Source: an uncultured Clostridia bacterium (GTDB taxonomy: Bacteria; Bacillota; Clostridia; TANB77; UBA1234). Taken from it: a DNA stretch of 12,302 nt. Within the stretch, counting starts at the first letter, position 1; the number at the start of each line of letters is the position of its first letter. The position numbers and the translations under genes were made by a program. The stretch covers positions 1 through 12,302 of the forward strand of contig CANQLS010000027.1 in NCBI GenBank assembly GCA_947624765.1, read 5' to 3'. The notes under the pieces were generated by a model. It made no database searches, was not told the origin of the DNA, and saw only the letters and a list, made by a program, of their open reading frames with translations. Shown here piece after piece: positions 7,909 to 12,302 of the stretch.

Positions 7909-8001
7909 TTTGTCAACGGTTTGTCAACGGATTTTTTAAAGATACGTTGATAAATACCATGAAACTATTGAAAAATAGCATGTTTCATTACCGTTGACAA
8001 A
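7909..8001. repeat. Cluster of four 11-bp motifs (TTTGTCAACGG), tandem and inverted
   Basis: TTTGTCAACGG occurs twice head to tail at 7909-7919 and 7920-7930. An exact inverted copy, CCGTTGACAAA, is at 7991-8001, and a 9/11 inverted copy, ACGTTGATAAA, is at 7944-7954. Between the inverted copies lies a bulged hairpin with ATGAAA/TTTCAT (7959-7964/7983-7988) enclosing CTATT-GAAA-AATAG. Repeated direct and inverted short sites beside an integrase stub are what recombinase core or arm binding sites look like. That reading is inference; the repeats themselves are seen directly. Confidence 0.7.
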
Positions 8002-8006
8002 TTTTA

Positions 8007-8042
8007 AAGAGTTAGCATTCTATATGTTAACTCTTATTTTTT
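8007..8042 (+). terminator. Strong intrinsic terminator, or attenuator, upstream of the integrase stub
   Basis: A 12-bp stem (8007-8018 with 8024-8035, one G-T pair) closes the 5-base loop TCTAT and runs into TATTTTTT (8035-8042). It can end transcripts that come from secA. It sits only 36 bases before the integrase-like ATG, leaving no room for a promoter between hairpin and gene. If the gene was once expressed from upstream, the hairpin would have been in its leader. Confidence 0.85.
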
Positions 8043-8078
8043 CCTATTTACAAACTAATTTTTAGGAGGTAAATATTT

Positions 8079-8144
8079 ATGGTTAATGTTAGAAAAAGGG
8101 GAGCTGTATATCAATATCAATTTGAAATTTCCAGAATTGACTGA
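8079..8144 (+). pseudogene. Remnant N-terminus of a tyrosine-recombinase integrase
   Basis: An ATG with a perfect AGGAGG 9 bases upstream (8064-8069) opens a 21-codon frame that ends at TGA 8142. The peptide contains VRKRGAVYQYQFEI. This matches, from memory, the start of the arm-DNA-binding domain of ICE/phage-type tyrosine integrases in Clostridia (typically V-KRG---YQY-FEI----GKRKQ--K-GF). Homology stops at SRID, exactly where GKRK would follow, and the rest of a roughly 380-residue protein is absent. The next bases lead into the blaI promoter, so the break is probably a deletion junction near 8141. It could still be translated as a 21-residue peptide, but no function is expected. Confidence rests on one short motif plus the well-formed ribosome binding site. 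Confidence 0.65.
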
Positions 8145-8166
8145 TGTTTAGATTTTTATTTTTTTA

Positions 8167-8195
8167 TTGACAAATTTTGTCTACTGCAGTAGAAT
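8167..8195 (+). promoter_or_regulatory. Consensus promoter of the blaI gene
   Basis: TTGACA (8167-8172) and TAGAAT (8190-8195) are separated by exactly 17 bases, near-perfect for the housekeeping sigma factor. The start point would be near 8202, about 30 bases before the blaI ATG. The first palindromic operator covers the -10 region, so this promoter is expected to be repressed by BlaI itself. Confidence 0.85.
8180..8193. promoter_or_regulatory. Palindromic operator 1, BlaI/MecI-type, overlapping the -10 box
   Basis: TCTACTGCAGTAGA is a 14-bp perfect palindrome. Its CTAC-N4-GTAG layout matches the half-site spacing of known BlaI/MecI operators (CTACATATGTAG). Binding here would block the promoter at 8167-8195. 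The identity of the binding protein is inferred from adjacency to blaI. Confidence 0.75.
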
Positions 8196-8199
8196 AAAA

Positions 8200-8219
8200 T
8201 TGTCTATTAAGATAGACAA
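8200..8219. promoter_or_regulatory. Palindromic operator 2, between promoter and blaI ribosome binding site
   Basis: TTGTCTATTAAGATAGACAA has perfect 8-bp arms around TAAG, with the same N4 spacing between CTAT and ATAG as operator 1. Operator 1 is preceded by TTGTCTAC, so the two sites share the TTGTCTA half-site. Their centres are 23 bp apart, close to two helical turns, which would suit cooperative binding of two dimers. It ends right where the AAAGGAGAG ribosome binding site begins. Confidence 0.75.
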
Positions 8220-8232
8220 AAGGAGAGATATT

Positions 8233-8598
8233 ATGAAGTTGGTAAAACTTTTTGATGCTGAATATAGAGTTATGCAAATAATTTGGGAAAATGAGCCTAT
8301 TTCATCAAGAGAATTATCTGAAATATGCTTCGAAAAATTAGGCTGGAAAAGAACGACTACTTATACAATGTTAAAAAAGCTTATAGAAAAAGGTTATGCA
8401 CAAAATGATAAAAAGATTGTAACAAGTAAGATTAGCAAAGAGACTGTGCAAATTGAAGAAAGCAAAGCCTTTTTAGATAAAAACTTTGCTGGGTCATTGT
8501 ATTCTTTTATTGCAGCTTTTACAAGTAAAAACTCAATTGATGATGAAGAAATCAAAAAAATACAAAAGCTAATTAACAAAGCAAAAACAAATAGATAA
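8233..8598 (+). CDS. blaI: BlaI/MecI/CopY-family transcriptional repressor
   Basis: Winged-helix repressor that as a dimer would bind the two palindromes just upstream. The 121 residues match the family: FDAEYRVMQIIWENEPISSRELSEIC (helices 1-2, about 7-32), then LGWKRTTTYTMLKKLIEKGY with the recognition helix about 39-52, then the wing ending near 65. A C-terminal helical dimerisation part (about 70-121) includes SFIAAFTSKNSIDDEEIKKIQKLI. In MecI/BlaI the partner protease cleaves at Asn-Phe; by position the equivalent here seems to be A95-F96, so the exact Asn is not conserved (hand alignment). The start is ATG 8233, 7 bases after AGGAG; the upstream TTG at 8167 is the promoter -35 box, not a start. 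It pairs with the M56 protease gene 164 bases downstream, a wider gap than the near-overlap common in bla operons. Confidence 0.92.
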   Translation: MKLVKLFDAEYRVMQIIWENEPISSRELSEICFEKLGWKRTTTYTMLKKLIEKGYAQNDKKIVTSKISKETVQIEESKAFLDKNFAGSLYSFIAAFTSKNSIDDEEIKKIQKLINKAKTNR

Positions 8599-8762
8599 AA
8601 ACTATTAGATAAAACATATTTTTTTTATAAAAAATATTTGAAAAACTAATTAGATATTAAAATTTACAATTTTTAAAGGTCTAATTGCTATATAATTCAA
8701 AAATAAGTTATAGGTTTAAAATTTTATAATAAATTAAATATAGCATAATGGAGGAATTTTAA

Positions 8763-11459
8763 ATGTTTATTAATTTGTTTTATACTTTATTAAAAATGAA
8801 TTTAATAACTATAATTATTGCTGTTATAGTTTTACTCATTAAGTTTGTTCTTGAAAAGCTTGGTGCATCAAAGAAAATTCTTTTTTGCTTATGGGCTATT
8901 ATTGCTTTAAGATTAGTTTTACCAGTTTCATTAAAGAGCAATTTAAGTATATTTAATTATCTGCCTGAGTTTGATGCAACTAGTATAACTATAAATACTG
9001 ATGATAATTATTCTAGAGAAAATGTTGAATTTTATTCTAAATCACAAAATGAAATTTTAAATAATAATACAATAAATGAAACTCAAGTTAGTACCATAAA
9101 TACAGATTATTTAGGCAATATACAAAATTATATTGACAATAATAGTACAAGCAATTTACAAGGTGCTATAAATAATGGAAATGCAAGTAATTCACAAGAT
9201 GTTGTAAATGACGAAAATAATTTGCAAAAAATTACAACTAATATGCTTTCTAATAATTTGACCAATAGTAATGATACTATTATAAATATTATTATGGTTA
9301 TTTGGCTATTAGGAAGTATAACATTGATTTTATATTTAATTGGTGCATATGCAAGTTTAAAAAACAGATTAAAATATGCTGTAAAAAATGGTGACTATTA
9401 TGAAACAGATATGATACCTTCTTCTTGTATAGTTGGCTTTTTAAAGCCTAAAATTTACTTGACTAATAATTTAAATAATGATGATAAAAAAATAATATTG
9501 GAGCATGAAAAAGTGCATATTGAAAGAAAAGATTATATTATAAAAATATTAGCATATACCATTTTAGCTGTACATTGGATTAATCCTTTTAATTGGATTT
9601 TATTTAAATTATTTGCGGAAGATATAGAAAAAATTTGTGACGAAGAAGTTATAAAAAGACTTGGAATTTCGCAGAGAGATAATTACATGAATGCATTATT
9701 ATATTTTTCAAGTAATAGAAAAAAGGTTATATCGGCCTATTCAATTGGATTTAATGAAGTTAGTATAAAAAAACGTATCAAGAATATTTTGTCTTATAAG
9801 GAAGGCGGAGTTACATTATCTATAATTGCAGTAATAGCTGGTGTACTACTAACTAGTATTTGCTTGACTGATAGATTTCAAAGTCCTAAAACTGGCACTT
9901 GGACTGATGAAGAAGTAAAGAAAAACTTTTACACAGATGAAGAAGTAAGAAGAAAATTTGAAGATGCATCAGAGATATATGAATGGTTTGCAAATGGAGT
10001 ACCTAAAGAAAAACTAGATTATAACTATTTAATCATAAGCGAAGATGGATATTTGCCAATAGTAGATGATAGATTTTCTAATTTGAAAGAATTAAGAAAT
10101 TATTTAAAATCTTTATTTGTTGATGAAATTGCAAATGAACTTTTGAATGGTGCTATAGATGAAAACTTAATCAAAGAAAAGGAAGGCAAATTATATGCAA
10201 AGGAACATTCAAGCAAATCTTTAGAGGATTATAGTTACACTAGCATTGATAATATTTGGAGAGAAAATGATAAAATAAATATTGCAGTTTCAGTAGTTTT
10301 AAAAAATGGAAAAAGTGGATTGCAAGATACTTTTTATATGACTTTTACTGATGGAGATTGGAAATTTTCTAAATTTTATCTAAAAAATTATTCTTTATTT
10401 ATACCTTCAAATGAAGAAATTGAAAAATTTATTGATAGAGAAGATGTTTGCTATTATTCTGCTAAAGAAATATTCTCATTAATTTCAGATAATTATATAA
10501 TTGATTATAATAATTACTATACTGTAGATGAAGTTGGAGAAAAGTATGGACTACATGAATCTGATTCATTAAATTATTATATTGATACACATTTTGTTGG
10601 AGAATTAAAAGACGCTTTACTTAAGAAGATAGGAGACAAAAAATTATATTATATATATTATCCAAATGTTTATAGAATGTTATACTTGTTTGAAGATAAT
10701 AAGTTGTATCCAGTTACTATTCCTAATAAGCCAATAAATATATGGAAAGAAGCGTCTTTTGCCAGTAATACATTAGCTATATTTTACGCAAATGGTTCTA
10801 AGCTGTATGGTGATTATAGAGTCGTCAAAACTGTATACAACGGAAAAGGCACTGTTACAATTACAGTTCAAGTTGATGTATGTGATAATTTTAAAAATGT
10901 TGTCGATGCAGAACTTTATGATTTCAAAGTTGAATTTGTTAATGGTATATGGAAGTTTTCAACTTTTGAAGCAGTTGGATGCAATAATCTTGTTGCACTA
11001 TACAATATTTTAAATATGCAAAATAACATTAGTACCGATTTTTCGGATGAAAATTTATTAGAAGAAAATTCTGATTTAGTTGTAGTTGGAAGTCTTGAAC
11101 AATTTAATAAAATTGAATTTGTTAAACAAGAAAATGAATATAATGATCCTTATACATATGCAACTATAAACATAAATGAAATTTTAAAATCAAATGATAA
11201 TTTTAAAGAAAATGATTTTATGGAAGTTGCCTTATATGGCGGAATAATACCATATTCGGAATATGAAAAAATATTAAATGATGAACAAATTAATAGATTA
11301 AAAGAGATAGAAAATATCGACCAAACTTTTGTTAAGTTTAATTCAATAAATGGCTTTACTCTTGAAAAAAATCGTGAATATATTTTTTACTTGAAGTATT
11401 CAGATTACTGTAAAGCATATACACCTGTTTCAATAATATATGGTGTAAAAGAATATTAA
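8763..11459 (+). CDS. BlaR1-like M56 membrane metalloprotease with a large duplicated extracellular sensor region
   Basis: Membrane-bound zinc protease of peptidase family M56, expected to sense an outside signal and inactivate the BlaI repressor. TM1 is at about 5-32, TM2 about 38-58, then an unusually long N/S/D-rich loop (about 60-172), and TM3 about 173-196. The cytosolic zinc domain has LEHEKVHIERKDY with H248, E249 and H252, a membrane-embedded segment about 259-284, and AEDIEKICDEE (286-295) supplying the third ligand. TM4 is at about 350-368. Outside are two tandem decapeptides (381-400) and a repeated domain: copy 1 about 400-545 (PIVDDRFSNLKELRNYLKSLF, ending DWKFSKFYL) and copy 2, divergent, about 550-742 (ending IWKFSTFEAVG). 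A different C-terminal domain spans about 760-898 (DLVVVGS, YTYATININEILK, YSEYEKILNDEQ, TPVSIIYGV). I see no penicillin-binding SxxK/KTG signature, so beta-lactam sensing is unlikely. GGAGG lies 8 bases before the ATG. Confidence 0.88.
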   Translation: MFINLFYTLLKMNLITIIIAVIVLLIKFVLEKLGASKKILFCLWAIIALRLVLPVSLKSNLSIFNYLPEFDATSITINTDDNYSRENVEFYSKSQNEILNNNTINETQVSTINTDYLGNIQNYIDNNSTSNLQGAINNGNASNSQDVVNDENNLQKITTNMLSNNLTNSNDTIINIIMVIWLLGSITLILYLIGAYASLKNRLKYAVKNGDYYETDMIPSSCIVGFLKPKIYLTNNLNNDDKKIILEHEKVHIERKDYIIKILAYTILAVHWINPFNWILFKLFAEDIEKICDEEVIKRLGISQRDNYMNALLYFSSNRKKVISAYSIGFNEVSIKKRIKNILSYKEGGVTLSIIAVIAGVLLTSICLTDRFQSPKTGTWTDEEVKKNFYTDEEVRRKFEDASEIYEWFANGVPKEKLDYNYLIISEDGYLPIVDDRFSNLKELRNYLKSLFVDEIANELLNGAIDENLIKEKEGKLYAKEHSSKSLEDYSYTSIDNIWRENDKINIAVSVVLKNGKSGLQDTFYMTFTDGDWKFSKFYLKNYSLFIPSNEEIEKFIDREDVCYYSAKEIFSLISDNYIIDYNNYYTVDEVGEKYGLHESDSLNYYIDTHFVGELKDALLKKIGDKKLYYIYYPNVYRMLYLFEDNKLYPVTIPNKPINIWKEASFASNTLAIFYANGSKLYGDYRVVKTVYNGKGTVTITVQVDVCDNFKNVVDAELYDFKVEFVNGIWKFSTFEAVGCNNLVALYNILNMQNNISTDFSDENLLEENSDLVVVGSLEQFNKIEFVKQENEYNDPYTYATININEILKSNDNFKENDFMEVALYGGIIPYSEYEKILNDEQINRLKEIENIDQTFVKFNSINGFTLEKNREYIFYLKYSDYCKAYTPVSIIYGVKEY

Positions 11460-11492
11460 TAGTCATATAAGCTAAGAAGGGAATAAAAGTAT

Positions 11493-12056
11493 ATGAAAAA
11501 GAAAATTTTATTAATTTCTATAATTGTGTTTTTAATTATAGGAGCAATAACTTTTATAATACTAAAAAGAATACCATTATCAAAAGAAAAAGTGATTGAA
11601 AAATATGAGGAAGCAGTTGATATTGCTTTTTGGTTTGAATCTGGAATACCAAATGGACATTATATATCTAATAAGACTAGACCAGAAAACGAAAGAGAAT
11701 TTCAAATAGTAGATGATAGATTTTCTACAATAATTGGTTTAAAAAAATATATGAGTAAATTATTTTCTGATGAAATTATTGATAGATTAACAAATAAGGT
11801 ATTAGAAGATGAATTATTAATTGAAGATAACGGAAATTTATATTTTAATGAATATGCTTGTCCAAAGAGCATTTACGCTGGAGAAGAAAGAATAACTAAT
11901 ATTGAATATATTGATAACAAAACAATTGATATAACTGTTTCTGCAGAAGTTCTTAATGATGGATTTGAAGTCGATAAAATAGAAGAGCATCATTTTAAAA
12001 TAGAATATGTTGATTTTGAATGGAAATTTACAGAGTTTTATTTGATTGGATTTTAA
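11493..12056 (+). CDS. Membrane-anchored stand-alone copy of the BlaR1-like sensor domain (IseA-like, tentative)
   Basis: The 187-residue protein has one N-terminal hydrophobic helix (5-25) after MKKK, with no lipobox cysteine, so it is probably a signal anchor with the rest outside the cell. Residues about 35-187 align along their length with copy 1 of the M56 protein: AFWFESGIP against YEWFANGVP, IVDDRFSTIIGLKKYMSKLFSDEI against IVDDRFSNLKELRNYLKSLFVDEI, and EWKFTEFYL against DWKFSKFYL. A 23-bp stretch is identical in the two genes (10058-10080 and 11705-11727). The pattern resembles proteins annotated as IseA-type DL-endopeptidase inhibitors, but I recall this without verification. It starts 33 bases after the protease gene with AGAAGGGA upstream, so it is likely co-transcribed. 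Possible roles are competing for the sensor's ligand or being the effector that the circuit controls. Confidence 0.75.
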   Translation: MKKKILLISIIVFLIIGAITFIILKRIPLSKEKVIEKYEEAVDIAFWFESGIPNGHYISNKTRPENEREFQIVDDRFSTIIGLKKYMSKLFSDEIIDRLTNKVLEDELLIEDNGNLYFNEYACPKSIYAGEERITNIEYIDNKTIDITVSAEVLNDGFEVDKIEEHHFKIEYVDFEWKFTEFYLIGF

Positions 12057-12115
12057 TACTTGAATAATGCACAATATTTTAAAAGAAATAATATAACAAA
12101 TTATATGTTTAAATT

Positions 12116-12208
12116 ATTTGCAAAATGAATACTTAATATATAAGTGTTGAAAATAGGTATGTAAAAACATAAGCTATTTTTTGTGCAAATGAATACAATT
12201 TATTTGCA
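12116..12208. repeat. Short repeats around the terminator hairpin
   Basis: ATTTGCAAAATGAATAC (12116-12132) is imperfectly repeated as TTTGTGCAAATGAATAC (12180-12196). TGCAAAT (12184-12190) also pairs with ATTTGCA (12202-12208) as a 7-bp inverted repeat with an 11-base spacer, and ATTTGCA occurs again at 12116-12122. They lie upstream of the next gene's promoter and could be regulator sites, though AT-rich DNA makes short repeats common. Confidence 0.4.
12150..12182 (+). terminator. Terminator-like hairpin after the sensor locus
   Basis: AAAATAG (12150-12156) pairs with CTATTTT (12174-12180), and TATGT (12158-12162) with ACATA (12167-12171), around an AAAA loop, with a G/AG internal loop. The 3' arm continues into TT. 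The stem is A/T-rich, so strength is moderate. It lies 94 bases after the last gene and would end the blaI-protease-sensor transcript. Confidence 0.6.
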
Positions 12209-12268
12209 TAAACTTTTAGTTGATAAACTTGTAACTATTTTGTAATTCCAAAATAATAAGTTTAGCAA

Positions 12269-12302
12269 TATAATACAAGCAAATAGTAAAAGGAGGTTTT
12301 AT
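12269..12302 (+). promoter_or_regulatory. -10 box and ribosome binding site of a gene starting at the window edge
   Basis: A perfect TATAAT (12269-12274) has no good -35 box 17-18 bases upstream. It is followed by AAAGGAGG (AGGAGG at 12291-12296) just before the window ends in AT, which may be the first two bases of an ATG. The next gene is therefore on the + strand, and it is separated from the sensor locus by the hairpin at 12150-12182. Confidence 0.55.

Noticed and set aside
7909..8001. CRISPR-like array
   Set aside because: Repeat units are only 11 bp, tandem or inverted, without regular unique spacers.
8167..8232. Extended blaI start at TTG 8167
   Set aside because: These bases are the -35 box, operators and leader; ATG 8233 has a proper AGGAG and matches the family N-terminus.
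8616..8637. Hairpin after blaI (ATATTTTTT/AAAAAATAT)
   Set aside because: Composed only of A-T pairs with no following T-run of its own; expected by chance in this composition, so not called a terminator.
8663..8696. Promoter for the protease gene using TTTACA and TATAAT
   Set aside because: The spacing is 22 bases, too long; no other -35 box fits the TATAAT at 8691.
10792..11013. Alternative + frame inside the protease gene
   Set aside because: Lies wholly within the repeat-copy-2 coding region and has no independent signals.
8763..11459. Beta-lactam receptor BlaR1/MecR1 in the strict sense
   Set aside because: The N-terminal protease matches, but no SxxK, SxN or KTG transpeptidase motifs appear in the extracellular part; the outside domains are repeats of another family.
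11838..12074. Minus-strand frame over the end of the sensor-domain gene
   Set aside because: Low-complexity F/I/N composition expected from the complement of AT-rich coding DNA; no ribosome binding site was seen.

Overview
The window is AT-rich with every gene on the + strand. It looks like a chromosomal segment of a low-GC Firmicute, most likely a member of the Clostridia. Supporting signs are a dnaK-dnaJ-rsmE cluster, a yicC-remA-rpoZ cluster with the Firmicute-specific regulator RemA, strong AGGAGG-type ribosome binding sites, and TAA/TAG/TGA all used as stops. No species can be named from the sequence alone.

Region 1 (1-4442) is a tightly packed housekeeping run: the 3' part of dnaK, dnaJ, rsmE, a small four-helix membrane protein, yicC, remA and rpoZ. 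The gaps are 0-43 bases, and the run ends in an intrinsic terminator whose stem begins inside the rpoZ stop codon. Two genes common in these neighbourhoods in other Firmicutes are not here: prmA between dnaJ and rsmE, and gmk between remA and rpoZ. Region 2 (4443-7859) has a short intergenic stretch with 8-bp terminal inverted repeats, then an archaeal-type cytidylate-kinase-like gene and a complete secA with its C-terminal zinc tail.

Region 3 (7860-8232) has no intact gene but is dense in structure. It holds four copies of an 11-bp motif (two tandem, two inverted), a strong terminator hairpin, and a 21-codon stub with a perfect ribosome binding site that reads as the N-terminus of a tyrosine-recombinase integrase. 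It also holds a consensus promoter overlapped and followed by two palindromic operators. This is probably the scar of an integrated element next to secA, with a BlaI-type regulatory locus beside it.

Region 4 (8233-12056) is a BlaI/BlaR1-like signalling locus with an unusual sensor. BlaI is a winged-helix repressor. The 898-residue M56 metalloprotease partner keeps the HExxH centre but has no recognisable penicillin-binding sensor. Its extracellular part instead carries two copies of a repeated domain plus a third, different C-terminal domain. The next gene encodes a membrane-anchored stand-alone copy of the repeated domain. The domain resembles, from memory, proteins annotated as IseA-like inhibitors of cell-wall DL-endopeptidases. 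A reasonable hypothesis is a cell-envelope sensor circuit in which a ligand of this domain triggers the protease, which inactivates BlaI and derepresses the locus. The window ends (12057-12302) with a terminator-like hairpin, short repeats, and a -10 box and Shine-Dalgarno for a gene starting at or just beyond the edge.
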